From positions 1-64,000 of the forward strand of contig CAYXJR010000013.1 of NCBI GenBank assembly GCA_964465145.1: DNA of 64,000 nt. The letters run 5' to 3'. The notes beneath the pieces are model-generated. The model was given only the letters and a program-made list of their open reading frames with translations. It did no database searches and was not told where the DNA came from. Shown here piece by piece: positions 25,725 through 34,392 of this stretch (position 1 is the stretch's first letter; every line of letters starts with the position of its first letter). The translations under genes and the position numbers were made by a program. This DNA comes from JAUVKA01 sp964465145 (GTDB taxonomy: Bacteria; Bacteroidota; Bacteroidia; Bacteroidales; UBA12481).

Positions 25725-27632
25725 TTAATTATCCTTAATCTCCTCAAAATCCACATCTGTTACTTCATCCTGAGGTTTACCTGATTTCTGGGACTCAGCT
25801 GTGGGCCCCTGAGGCTCTGCCTGCCCTCCTGCTCCTTGCTTGTACATTTCTTCAGAAGCGGCCTGGAAAACCTGGTTCAGTTCAGTTGTGGCTGAATCAA
25901 TACCCGCCAGGTCCTGGCTTTTATGAGCCTCCTTGAGTTTGGCCAAGGCATCTTCAATAGGTTTTTTCTTATCAACCGGTAATTTATCTCCGAATTCTTT
26001 CAATTGTTTTTCTGTTTGGAATATCAGACTGTCAGCAGAGTTAATTTTGTCGACCTTCTCCTTTTGCTTTTTATCTTCCTCAGCAAATTTCTGAGCTTCG
26101 TCCTTCATCCTTTTGATTTCATCATCGGAAAGTCCTGAAGAAGCTTCGATACGAATATTCTGCTCTTTACCTGTTCCCTTATCTTTAGCGGATACATTCA
26201 GGATACCGTTAGCATCAATATCGAAGGTTACTTCAATTTGAGGGATGCCTCTTGGTGCCGGAGGAATTCCATCGAGGTGAAACCGGCCAATAGTTTTATT
26301 TTGGCTGGCCATAGGGCGTTCCCCTTGCAGTACATGAATTTCCACCGATGGCTGGCTGTCGCCTGCTGTGGTAAAGGTCTCCGTTTTCTTTGAAGGGATG
26401 GTTGTGTTTGATTCTATCAGTTTGGTCATCACACTACCAAGGGTTTCTATACCTAAAGAAAGAGGAGTAACATCGAGCAATAGAACATCCTTAACCTCAC
26501 CGGATAGTACACCACCCTGGATAGCTGCCCCAATAGCAACAACCTCATCCGGGTTAACTCCTTTGGACGGTGTTTTACCAAAGAAATCAGAAACCAACTG
26601 TTGAATTGCTGGTATACGGGTTGATCCGCCTACCAGAATAACCTCATCAATTTCACTTTTACTAATTCCAGCATCGTTGAGTGCCTTCTGGCATGGACCG
26701 ATAGTTGCCTGAATGAGTGTGTCAGTTAATTGCTCGAATTTAGCTCTCGTGAGGGATCTCACCAGGTGTTTTGGTACTCCGTCAACAGGCATTATGTATG
26801 GTAGATTCAACTCAGTTGTAGATGAACTGGAAAGTTCGATTTTGGCTTTTTCGGCAGCTTCCTTCAAACGCTGCAATGCCATAGGATCTCTTCTTAGATC
26901 AATGCCTTCATCCTTTAAAAACTCATCAGCTAACCAGTCGATGATGGTCTGATCGAAATCATCTCCTCCAAGGTGGGTATCCCCGTTGGTTGATTTTACT
27001 TCAAAAACACCCCCACCAAGCTCCAGTAAAGAGATGTCAAAGGTTCCTCCACCAAGGTCGAATACGGCAATCGTTATGTCTTTACCTTTTTTATCAAGGC
27101 CATAAGCCAGTGCGGCAGCAGTTGGTTCGTTGATTATTCTTTTTACATTCAATCCGGCAATTTCCCCGGCCTCTTTAGTAGCCTGTCTTTGAGAATCATT
27201 AAAATAAGCAGGAACAGTGATTACTGCATCGGTTACTTCCTGACCCAGGTAGTCCTCGGCAGTTTTCTTCATTTTCTGAAGCACCATGGCAGATATTTCC
27301 TGGGGAGAATATTTTCTATCCTCAATCACCACCCTGGGGGTATTGTTTTCACCCTCTACTACTTTATAAGGCACACGTGCGATTTCATTTTTAAGGTTAT
27401 TGAATTTTTCACCCATTAGCCTTTTGATGGAATAGACTGTTTTGGTTGGGTTGGTGATGGCTTGCCGTTTTGCCGGATCTCCCACTTTGCGCTCGCCTTT
27501 GTCGACGAATGCTACCATGGAAGGGGTTGTCCTTTTTCCTTCACTATTGGGAATGACAACTGGCTCATTACCTTCCATTACAGATACACAAGAGTTGGTG
27601 GTTCCCAAATCGATTCCTATTATTTTACCCAT
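25725..27632 (-). CDS. dnaK: Chaperone DnaK (Hsp70)
   Basis: A 635-residue Hsp70 of normal length. The nucleotide-binding domain has the phosphate-1 motif G-I-D-L-G-T-T-N-S at the N-terminus, the signature V-F-D-L-G-G-G-T-F-D near residue 195 and V-G-G-S-T-R near 340. The substrate-binding domain contains the linker D-V-L-L-L-D-V-T-P-L-S-L-G. The C-terminus ends D-F-E-E-I-K-D-N. It folds and unfolds client proteins with DnaJ and GrpE, but neither gene is adjacent. A sigma-54-like element lies upstream (27679-27694). Confidence 0.98.
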   Translation of the reverse strand: MGKIIGIDLGTTNSCVSVMEGNEPVVIPNSEGKRTTPSMVAFVDKGERKVGDPAKRQAITNPTKTVYSIKRLMGEKFNNLKNEIARVPYKVVEGENNTPRVVIEDRKYSPQEISAMVLQKMKKTAEDYLGQEVTDAVITVPAYFNDSQRQATKEAGEIAGLNVKRIINEPTAAALAYGLDKKGKDITIAVFDLGGGTFDISLLELGGGVFEVKSTNGDTHLGGDDFDQTIIDWLADEFLKDEGIDLRRDPMALQRLKEAAEKAKIELSSSSTTELNLPYIMPVDGVPKHLVRSLTRAKFEQLTDTLIQATIGPCQKALNDAGISKSEIDEVILVGGSTRIPAIQQLVSDFFGKTPSKGVNPDEVVAIGAAIQGGVLSGEVKDVLLLDVTPLSLGIETLGSVMTKLIESNTTIPSKKTETFTTAGDSQPSVEIHVLQGERPMASQNKTIGRFHLDGIPPAPRGIPQIEVTFDIDANGILNVSAKDKGTGKEQNIRIEASSGLSDDEIKRMKDEAQKFAEEDKKQKEKVDKINSADSLIFQTEKQLKEFGDKLPVDKKKPIEDALAKLKEAHKSQDLAGIDSATTELNQVFQAASEEMYKQGAGGQAEPQGPTAESQKSGKPQDEVTDVDFEEIKDN

Positions 27633-27678
27633 TTTTATGCTATTTTAATTTGTTGTCTTATTTATATCGCTTAGCTGC

Positions 27679-27694
27679 TCAATGATTGTGCCAA
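27679..27694 (-). promoter_or_regulatory. Sigma-54-like -24/-12 element upstream of dnaK
   Basis: On the minus strand TTGGCACAATCATTGA resembles the sigma-54 consensus TTGGCACN5TTGC; only the final C of the -12 GC is changed to A. It lies 47 bases from the dnaK ATG, a normal leader length. Upstream are copies of TGACA on the plus strand (27705, 27724, 27768) and one TGTCA (27751). The TGTCA/TGACA pair forms an inverted repeat with a 12-base centre that could bind an activator. Regulatory role is inferred. Confidence 0.45.
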
Positions 27695-27785
27695 CAACGA
27701 AAATTGACATGAGTATGAAATAATGACATTTAATAAGGATTTTCACCTTATGTCAAACCAGACAAAATGACAAAATAGTTATTGC

Positions 27786-28793
27786 CTATCTGTTATAATA
27801 GTCATCAGTGCTATCAACGAAACCCAGAAATTTGGTATGTATTCCGAAAGATAAAGAATCGATGGATGGAAAGGTAAAGGCTTTACCCTGTAGTTCCTGG
27901 TGGTAGCGTGCTGAGAACAGTCCTATCCCTCCCGAAATATTTGTGTAAACAGGTTTTTCCTGATTGATCCCCTCATCGGGATTGTAGATCTGCATAAAGG
28001 TGTACAATTCTTCTCCTCCAACGGTGAAGAGAAAATCAAAAGTCTTCTTCTGTGCAATTCGGTGTATCCCATTTTCCGGAGGGAACAACTTGGATGGAAG
28101 CCACTTGTAAAACTGCTCGTGGTTAATATCGGTCTTCATCCTTTCTCCTCCTCCAGAATGTTCAGATACATAGTGTGCTATATTCCAGACAAGCGATTTA
28201 GGTATTGTGTCATTCTGCAAAACTTCAAGATAATTGAATCGAATCTGCAGAAAGTATACTCTTGCATAGGGGGCTGATTCCCATTCAACACGTATTTCAC
28301 CGTTGTATTGCGACAAGTTGAGTGTAGGCTGGGTGTAGGGAGGTTTTATAATACGAATCTTATCGACTAGGTTTGTCCGGGCTTTAATGGTATCTTCCTT
28401 ACCGGGAATTACAATTTGGAGTCGGTATTCACTAGCTCCTTCCAATTTGCTGTTATTAGCATAAAGGCGATTTGGGTTGGAGGCAAAAATCCCGGTATTC
28501 CTGGGGATGGAATCAATTTCATTAAAAACCAGCTTTTCCCTGAATTCTCCATCCCGCCACCTTTCCATAAATACTTCAGCTTTAGGATAGTAAATAGAGT
28601 CAGCAACTGCTGCCATCTCGTAGGCATTCATTTCGCCGGCAAAAGATTTTTCCAGACGCAGATAATTGGTTGAATCATTCTGATTCAGGATGCTGTAAAT
28701 GACTGGAATATCAACATATGGGGCCTGTATTTGCATGTCATTGTTACAGGCAGCCCCAAAAATCAATAAACACAAGATTATTGTCTTTTTCAC
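27786..28793 (-). CDS. Hypothetical lipoprotein (DUF4249-like layout)
   Basis: A 335-residue predicted lipoprotein. The signal region K-K-T-I-I-L-C-L-L-I-F-G-A-A-C ends with Cys16 (counting from the GTG at 28793); there is no ATG nearby, and a TTG at 28802 is a less likely start. The mature chain is rich in beta-strand segments (Y-R-L-Q-I-V-I-P-G-K-E-D, W-E-S-A-P-Y-A-R-V-Y-F-L-Q-I). The general shape resembles DUF4249 proteins of Bacteroidota, but similarity is weak and I would not name a function. It lies upstream of dnaK on the same strand with a gap of 153 bases. Confidence 0.55.
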   Translation of the reverse strand: MKKTIILCLLIFGAACNNDMQIQAPYVDIPVIYSILNQNDSTNYLRLEKSFAGEMNAYEMAAVADSIYYPKAEVFMERWRDGEFREKLVFNEIDSIPRNTGIFASNPNRLYANNSKLEGASEYRLQIVIPGKEDTIKARTNLVDKIRIIKPPYTQPTLNLSQYNGEIRVEWESAPYARVYFLQIRFNYLEVLQNDTIPKSLVWNIAHYVSEHSGGGERMKTDINHEQFYKWLPSKLFPPENGIHRIAQKKTFDFLFTVGGEELYTFMQIYNPDEGINQEKPVYTNISGGIGLFSARYHQELQGKAFTFPSIDSLSFGIHTKFLGFVDSTDDYYNR

Positions 28794-28944
28794 TTGGATC
28801 AATTCTGCCTCGAAGATATCACCTAATCAATAACTGTCAAAACGATCCGTGAAATTATAACTCTCGTCTGTTGTTTGGGATGGTACTTATTGGCATAATT
28901 TAATGGCAATATCATGAATTAGATGCGGGTGCAAAAAGAATTTG

Positions 28945-28952
28945 TAGATTTG
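28945..28952 (+). promoter_or_regulatory. -7 box TAGATTTG before panB
   Basis: Exact match to TAnnTTTG, 47 bases before the panB ATG. A short hairpin (CGTGGC 28953-28958 with GCCACG 28970-28975) lies in the leader. No good -33 box at standard spacing. Confidence 0.45.
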
Positions 28953-28998
28953 CGTGGCGGTGGAGAACGGCCACGTAATTAATTAAACTATAATTATT

Positions 28999-29814
28999 AT
29001 GTCTTTACACGACCAGGTCAGAAGGGTTACTACCCATGTTCTGAATGAAATGAAGCTGCGTGGCGAGAAAATAGCCATGCTAACTGCTTACGATTTTTCC
29101 ACTGCCCGAATCCTGGATGCCACAAGTATCGACGTTGTTTTAGTTGGCGATTCTGCCTCAAATGTGATGGCTGGTCATGAAACTACCCTTCCCATTACCC
29201 TCGATCAGATGATATACCATGCTGCTTCGGTTGTTAGGGCAATACACAGGGCACTGGTAGTAGTTGACCTGCCTTTCGGAACATACCAGGGTAATTCAAA
29301 GGAGGCCCTTACTTCTGCCATCCGTATTATGAAAGAAACCGGGGCGGCGGCAGTAAAGATAGAGGGTGGACAGGAGGTTTTGGAATCGGTTGGCCGTATA
29401 CTTTCTGCCGGGATTCCTGTGATGGGGCATCTTGGACTGACACCGCAATCCATCCACAAATTTGGTACATATGTAGTGCGTGCCACTGAGGAAGATGAGG
29501 CAGATAAACTTATAAGGGATGCCCGCCTATTAGAGGAGGCAGGTTGTTTTGCAATAGTACTGGAGAAGATACCGGCCAAGCTGGCCAAAATAGTAACAGC
29601 CGAGATATCTATCCCAACAATTGGAATTGGAGCAGGTGCAGGAGTTGACGGCCAGGTTCTTGTTCTTCATGATATGTTGGGTATTACTCAGGATTTTTCT
29701 CCAAGGTTCCTGCGTCGATACCATAACCTTTTTGAGGAGATCAAAGGGGCTGTGTCAAACTATATTGACGACGTGCGTAATGGCGATTTTCCTAACGACA
29801 AAGAACAATACTAA
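28999..29814 (+). CDS. panB: 3-methyl-2-oxobutanoate hydroxymethyltransferase
   Basis: A 271-residue PanB, the first committed enzyme of pantothenate synthesis, which adds a hydroxymethyl group from 5,10-methylene-tetrahydrofolate to 2-oxoisovalerate. Metal-site and family motifs are present: V-L-V-G-D-S-A-S-N-V-M-A-G, T-L-P-I-T-L-D, K-I-E-G-G, G-H-L-G-L-T-P-Q-S and the C-terminal I-G-I-G-A-G. Length equals the family norm. The pseudouridine synthase gene starts 37 bases downstream and may be co-transcribed. No panC or panD gene is near. Confidence 0.95.
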   Translation: MSLHDQVRRVTTHVLNEMKLRGEKIAMLTAYDFSTARILDATSIDVVLVGDSASNVMAGHETTLPITLDQMIYHAASVVRAIHRALVVVDLPFGTYQGNSKEALTSAIRIMKETGAAAVKIEGGQEVLESVGRILSAGIPVMGHLGLTPQSIHKFGTYVVRATEEDEADKLIRDARLLEEAGCFAIVLEKIPAKLAKIVTAEISIPTIGIGAGAGVDGQVLVLHDMLGITQDFSPRFLRRYHNLFEEIKGAVSNYIDDVRNGDFPNDKEQY

Positions 29815-29851
29815 TACAAGATGTAAGTCGCAAGACTTAAGATAGTTTGGA

Positions 29852-30529
29852 ATGGAAATTTTATACGAGGATAATCATCTGATAATTGTTAATAAAACAG
29901 GTTCTGACCTTGTACAGGGTGACCGTACCGGAGATATTTCCCTGGATACCAGGGTTAAAGAGTATATCAAAAAGAAATATGATAAGCCAGGGGATGTTTA
30001 TTTGGGTGTTCCGCACCGTCTGGATCGTCCTGTAACCGGAGCGGTCATTTTTGCCCGGACCAGTAAGGCTCTGGAACGGTTGAATAAGATGTTCCAGGAG
30101 CAGCAGATGAAAAAAATTTATTGGGCCGTTGTGAAGAATAGGCCTGCATTGGAGGAGGACGAATTGATTAATTTCATCAGAAGAAACCCAGATAAAAACA
30201 AGTCGCATATAATGCAATCGGCAAAAAAGGGAGCCAAAGAAGCCCGGCTCCGTTATCAAATGATTGGGAGTACAAATAATTATTATTTTCTTGAGATTGA
30301 GTTATTTACCGGTCGTCACCATCAAATCAGATGTCAATTGGCTCATATAGGGAGCCCAATCAAAGGGGATCTGAAATATGGATTTCCACGATCGAACAAA
30401 GAGGGAGGGATTCATCTCCATGCCAGGAAAATAAGTTTTCTGCACCCTGTTAAGCAAGTGCCTGTAAGCGTAATTGCTAAACCCCCATCCGATGCTCTAT
30501 GGGATGAGTTCCTGATTCAAAGGGGATAA
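29852..30529 (+). CDS. RluA-family pseudouridine synthase
   Basis: A 225-residue protein of the RluA family, without an N-terminal S4 domain. The catalytic motif H-R-L-D-R-P-V-T-G contains the essential Asp. Later segments F-T-G-R-H-H-Q-I-R and G-D-x-K-Y-G are also typical. It isomerises uridine to pseudouridine in rRNA or tRNA; which site is not determinable here. It follows panB by 37 bases. Its stop codon abuts the cytidine deaminase stop on the other strand. Confidence 0.9.
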   Translation: MEILYEDNHLIIVNKTGSDLVQGDRTGDISLDTRVKEYIKKKYDKPGDVYLGVPHRLDRPVTGAVIFARTSKALERLNKMFQEQQMKKIYWAVVKNRPALEEDELINFIRRNPDKNKSHIMQSAKKGAKEARLRYQMIGSTNNYYFLEIELFTGRHHQIRCQLAHIGSPIKGDLKYGFPRSNKEGGIHLHARKISFLHPVKQVPVSVIAKPPSDALWDEFLIQRG

Positions 30530-31000
30530 TCACCATATGAATTTTAGGGGAAGCAAAGGATCAACTGATTTCACCATGTGAATATGGTCTTGTCCGACCA
30601 TCCAAACCTCTATTGGTTCCTGGAACCTGTCCTGTGTTTGAATCATGACCTGGCGGCAGGCCCCACAAGGATAAACCGGTGTTTTTGAAAGTTGGCCACG
30701 ATCGAGTGCCACCAGAATCATCTTCCTGACAGGTACATCCGGATAATTTGCATTAGCAAAATACAGGGTAGTCCGCTCAGCACACATTCCCGAGGGATAG
30801 GCTGCATTTTCTTGATTATTCCCCGAGAATATCTTTCCATTGGCAAGTTCCACTACCGCTCCAACCTTGAACTCAGAATAAGGGGCGTATGCTTTTTTGG
30901 CTGTTTCTTTAGCTAACTCTATCAGGCTGGAAATGTGCAGATCCAGCATGCTAAAGTCAGAAAATTCTTCAAATGTAAAGTTAAGCTCTCTAGTGCCCAT
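30530..31000 (-). CDS. cdd: Cytidine deaminase
   Basis: A 156-residue protein with the zinc site of cytidine deaminases: C73-A-E75 (catalytic Glu) and P-C112-G-A-C115. The Y-A-P-Y-S-E-F and G-N-N-Q-E-N-A-A-Y-P segments are family typical. It converts cytidine and deoxycytidine to uridine forms in pyrimidine salvage. The promoter box on the minus strand (TACATTTG, 31017-31024) is 16 bases before the ATG. It is divergent from the glucosaminidase gene. Confidence 0.94.
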   Translation of the reverse strand: MGTRELNFTFEEFSDFSMLDLHISSLIELAKETAKKAYAPYSEFKVGAVVELANGKIFSGNNQENAAYPSGMCAERTTLYFANANYPDVPVRKMILVALDRGQLSKTPVYPCGACRQVMIQTQDRFQEPIEVWMVGQDHIHMVKSVDPLLPLKFIW

Positions 31001-31016
31001 GCAATTATGTTTTTGT

Positions 31017-31024
31017 CAAATGTA
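31017..31024 (-). promoter_or_regulatory. -7 box TACATTTG for cdd
   Basis: CAAATGTA on the plus strand reads TACATTTG on the minus strand, an exact TAnnTTTG match 16 bases before the cdd start. The candidate box for the opposite gene is 39 bases away. Confidence 0.5.
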
Positions 31025-31063
31025 CAAAAAACCCATAGCCTAATGTTAGTCGTCAAATTTCAC

Positions 31064-31071
31064 TATTTTTG
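31064..31071 (+). promoter_or_regulatory. -7 box TATTTTTG for the glucosaminidase gene
   Basis: Exact match to TAnnTTTG, 29 bases before ATG 31101. No -33 TTG is seen at the normal distance, so it may be weak or need an activator. Confidence 0.4.
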
Positions 31072-31100
31072 CGACTATTGACTAAAGTTTCTACCTTATT

Positions 31101-32090
31101 ATGATGTGGTTTTGGCCCGACTTAAGATTTCATTCAATTATACTTTTCCTATATCTGTCTGGCCTTATCTTCAGCAGTAATACTGTGTATGCTCAGAAAG
31201 ACCCCCTAAAAGCTTCCTACATTAATCAGTATTCTGATCTGGCAGTAAGCGAAATGCGAAGGTCAGGCATTCCGGCCAGCATAACCATGGCCCAGGCAAT
31301 TCTTGAATCTGATATTGGTAGAAGTGAATTAGCCACAATTGCGAATAATCACTTTGGTATCAAGTGTCACCTGGAATGGGAAGGAAAGCGGTTTTATTAT
31401 GATGATGATGAAAAGCATGAATGCTTCAGGTTTTATAAGGATCCCGCAGATTCTTTTTACGACCATTCCATATTTCTGTTAACCCGTGATCGCTATAAGG
31501 TATTGTTTGAGCTGGATCCTATGGATTATAAGGCATGGGCTAAAGGGCTGAAAGAAGCGGGATATGCAACTAACCCCGGATATGCAGAAATTTTAATACG
31601 GATTATTGAGGAGGAGAATTTAACTCATTTGGATAACGGGATTCTCCGGGCTGTTTCGAGAAATTCGACATCCGATGGTAGGGTGACGGGCCCACCGAAT
31701 CAGATATACCAACCTCTCGAATCTTCTCAGCTGCCTTATCATAATCGTAACCGGGTAGATTTTGTTATTGCAAGTAAAGGTGAAACGGTAAAATCGCTTA
31801 CAGGAAAATTGGATTTGTTAAAATGGGAAATCAGAAAATATAATGAATTAGAGCGAGGCGAGGAAATACAGGAAGGGGCAATAATATACACGCAGCCTAA
31901 GCGCAAGAGGGCCGCAAAAGGATTTGATATGCACCTCGTCAGGAAAGGTGAGACCATCTATTCTATCTCCCAGCACTTCGGAATAAAGACCAAGTGGTTG
32001 CTCAAGCGAAATAATCTCAAGGAAGGAGCAATTCTAATAGAAGGACAACGAATCTGGTTGAGGGGTAAAAAGCCTGAAGTGAATAAATGA
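31101..32090 (+). CDS. Exported glucosaminidase (GH73-like) with LysM domains
   Basis: A 329-residue protein with a signal peptide (to about Y-A-Q, residue 31). The N-terminal domain is a mannosyl-glycoprotein endo-beta-N-acetylglucosaminidase-like (FlgJ/GH73) enzyme: A-Q-A-I-L-E-S-D-I-G carries the catalytic Glu, followed by N-N-H-F-G-I-K-C and the G-Y-A-T-N-P-G-Y segment. The C-terminal ~120 residues hold two LysM-type peptidoglycan-binding repeats, the second with H-L-V-R-K-G-E-T-I-Y-S-I. It cuts peptidoglycan in the periplasm during wall remodelling. It converges with fmt, 3 bases after its stop codon. Confidence 0.9.
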   Translation: MMWFWPDLRFHSIILFLYLSGLIFSSNTVYAQKDPLKASYINQYSDLAVSEMRRSGIPASITMAQAILESDIGRSELATIANNHFGIKCHLEWEGKRFYYDDDEKHECFRFYKDPADSFYDHSIFLLTRDRYKVLFELDPMDYKAWAKGLKEAGYATNPGYAEILIRIIEEENLTHLDNGILRAVSRNSTSDGRVTGPPNQIYQPLESSQLPYHNRNRVDFVIASKGETVKSLTGKLDLLKWEIRKYNELERGEEIQEGAIIYTQPKRKRAAKGFDMHLVRKGETIYSISQHFGIKTKWLLKRNNLKEGAILIEGQRIWLRGKKPEVNK

Positions 32091-32093
32091 ACC

Positions 32094-33053
32094 CTATCTT
32101 GCAGTAATAAGGTTCTTCCTGTATCCTCTTAGGAATTCTTCTGTGTCCATTATCTTTTTCCCGGCAGGCTGCAATCGCATGATCCTGACAGCACCATTCC
32201 CAGAATAAACAATTAATTCATTCTTATCCGATTTGTAAACTTTACCGGGTGGCATTAACTTATTGGATACAAGCATTTCCACACTTAATATCTTCACCGA
32301 AATTTCTTCCTTATTATCATTTGTAAAAAACGTCCATGCTCCAGGATATGGGCTTAATCCACGTATGAAATTATATATCTTGAGGCTTTCTGATGTCCAA
32401 TTAATTTTGCAATGTTCTTTAAAAAGTTTCGGTGCAGGTTTCAATACCATGCCGGGCTTTTCTAACATGGTCTGGTTGGTCAACCGTGTGTTGCCGGCAT
32501 TAATATGCCCGATGGTTTTTAATACCAGATTAGCTCCTTTAATCATTAATTCATCGTGTAAATCCCCGGCTGACATGGAATCGGATATGATGACTTTTTC
32601 CTGTAGAATTATTTTGCCGGTGTCAATTTCCTTATCAATAAAAAAAGTGGTTAATCCTGTTTCTTTTTCCCCATTCATCACAGCCCAGTTAATTGGTGCT
32701 GCACCCCGGTATTGAGGCAGGAGGGAGGCGTGGAGATTAAAAGTCCCCAGAGGAGGCAATCTCCAAACACTTTCTGGCAACATTCTAAATGCTACAACAA
32801 TGAATAGATCAGGTTTTAAGGATTGCAAAGATTCAAAGAATGAAGGGTCCTTTAGTTTAACTGGTTGTAATACAGGAATTTTGTGCTCGAATGCAAATAT
32901 TTTAACCGGGGAACTCATGAGCTGTTGACCCCTTCCTGCAGGACGATCCGGAGCCGTCACCACGCCAACCACTTTCTCTCCTGCTTCGACCAGAGCTTTC
33001 AAGCTGGCCACAGCAAAATCCGGTGTACCCATGAAGACGATCCTGGTATCCAT
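32094..33053 (-). CDS. fmt: Methionyl-tRNA formyltransferase
   Basis: A 319-residue Fmt of normal length. It shows the opening M-G-T-P-D-F-A, the catalytic N-L-H-A-S-L-L-P-x-Y-R-G-A-A-P-I and the later D-T-G motif. It formylates the initiator Met-tRNA with 10-formyl-tetrahydrofolate. I start at ATG 33053; the GTG at 33080 lies next to the promoter box (TACCTTTG at 33080-33087), so initiation there is impossible. The usual partner def is not adjacent; the upstream gene is ribBA. Confidence 0.96.
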   Translation of the reverse strand: MDTRIVFMGTPDFAVASLKALVEAGEKVVGVVTAPDRPAGRGQQLMSSPVKIFAFEHKIPVLQPVKLKDPSFFESLQSLKPDLFIVVAFRMLPESVWRLPPLGTFNLHASLLPQYRGAAPINWAVMNGEKETGLTTFFIDKEIDTGKIILQEKVIISDSMSAGDLHDELMIKGANLVLKTIGHINAGNTRLTNQTMLEKPGMVLKPAPKLFKEHCKINWTSESLKIYNFIRGLSPYPGAWTFFTNDNKEEISVKILSVEMLVSNKLMPPGKVYKSDKNELIVYSGNGAVRIMRLQPAGKKIMDTEEFLRGYRKNLITAR

Positions 33054-33079
33054 ACAGCAGCTTATTAATTCATTTACCA

Positions 33080-33087
33080 CAAAGGTA
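33080..33087 (-). promoter_or_regulatory. -7 box TACCTTTG for fmt
   Basis: CAAAGGTA on the plus strand is an exact TAnnTTTG on the minus strand, 26 bases before ATG 33053. A TTG lies 25 bases further upstream (33113-33115), slightly beyond usual spacing. Confidence 0.5.
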
Positions 33088-33135
33088 AGTATTAATCATC
33101 TTCTACCCAGATCAAGTCTGCTGAGTCATATACCT

Positions 33136-34392
33136 TTATTTTTTGCCCTGATACTGGTAAGGAATGTGAAGAAAATGCCCCATCTTTTCCTGCTTGGTCT
33201 TAAGGTAGAATTCGTTATGGGGATTTGGTTTTATTTCGAGAGGTATATTTTCGACGATTTGGATATTGTATCCTTCCAAACCTGCACGTTTCTTTGGATT
33301 ATTGGTAATCAACCTTATTTTTTTTAAGCCTAAATCTCTCAGGATCTGAGCACCAACACCATAATCCCGTTCGTCAGCATCAAAACCAAGATTTAGATTT
33401 GCTTCAACGGTATCCTGGCCTTCTTCCTGCAATTTATAAGCTTTGATCTTATTAAACAGCCCTATTCCACGTCCCTCCTGGTTCATATAGATGACGGCAC
33501 CTTTGCCTGAATCATTGATCATCTGCATTGCCATATGTAACTGGGGGCCACAGTCGCATCGTAATGAGCCAAAAATGTCACCTGTTAGGCAAGAGCTATG
33601 CACTCTTACCAGAACTGGTTCATCCTCCTTCCAGCTTCCTTTAACCAGAGCCACATGTTCCAGTCCATTGGATTTTTGAAGGTAAGGGATCAGGATAAAT
33701 TCTCCCAGTTTTGTTGGCAGGTAAACAGTTTCTCCCCGTTCAATCAAGCTTTCTTCTTTTAATCTGAAAGCAATCAAATCTTCAATAGAAATTATTTTGA
33801 GATTGTGTTCGGCAGCAATTTCCAGTAGCTGCGGCAGACGAGCCATCGATCCATCGTCGTTCATTATTTCTACCAATACGCCGCCAGGTTTTAATCCTGC
33901 CATTCGGGCCAGGTCAACGGCTGCTTCAGTATGTCCGGCCCTCCGAAGAACACCTCTTTCCTTTGCTTTCAACGGAAAAATGTGACCCGGCCTTGCCAGG
34001 TCTTCTGGATTGGAGTCAGGATCCACCAAAGCCTGAATCGTTTTTGATCTGTCGTGGGCTGAAATCCCTGTGGTACAGCCCTTTCCGAGTAAATCAACAG
34101 ATATTGTGAACGGGGTGGCATGTAGAGAAGTGTTCTTTCCAACCATTAGAGGAAGATCCAGTTCCTCACAACGGGATTCTGGAAGTGGAGCACAGATCAA
34201 TCCTCTGCCAAATTTAGCCATGAAATTAACTATACCGGGAGTTATCAGCTCGGCAGCAGCTATAAAATCCCCTTCATTTTCACGGTCCTGGTCATCTACT
34301 ACAATAACAATTTCTCCTTGACGGATAGCTGTTATGGCCTCATCAATTGTGTTAAGATCAGTCCTGATTTCTTTTTGTTGGTTCCCAGACAT
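33136..34392 (-). CDS. ribBA: Bifunctional 3,4-dihydroxy-2-butanone-4-phosphate synthase / GTP cyclohydrolase II
   Basis: A 418-residue RibBA fusion. Residues 1-210 are the DHBP synthase (D-D-Q-D-R-E-N-E-G-D-F, H-T-E-A-A-V-D-L-A). Residues about 215-410 are GTP cyclohydrolase II with the zinc site C-L-T-G-D-I-F-G-S-L-R-C-D-C-G-P-Q. It supplies both starting compounds of riboflavin. Its start overlaps the preceding glycosyltransferase gene by 35 bases, so the four minus-strand genes from 38188 are read together. The fmt gene follows under its own promoter. Confidence 0.96.
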   Translation of the reverse strand: MSGNQQKEIRTDLNTIDEAITAIRQGEIVIVVDDQDRENEGDFIAAAELITPGIVNFMAKFGRGLICAPLPESRCEELDLPLMVGKNTSLHATPFTISVDLLGKGCTTGISAHDRSKTIQALVDPDSNPEDLARPGHIFPLKAKERGVLRRAGHTEAAVDLARMAGLKPGGVLVEIMNDDGSMARLPQLLEIAAEHNLKIISIEDLIAFRLKEESLIERGETVYLPTKLGEFILIPYLQKSNGLEHVALVKGSWKEDEPVLVRVHSSCLTGDIFGSLRCDCGPQLHMAMQMINDSGKGAVIYMNQEGRGIGLFNKIKAYKLQEEGQDTVEANLNLGFDADERDYGVGAQILRDLGLKKIRLITNNPKKRAGLEGYNIQIVENIPLEIKPNPHNEFYLKTKQEKMGHFLHIPYQYQGKK

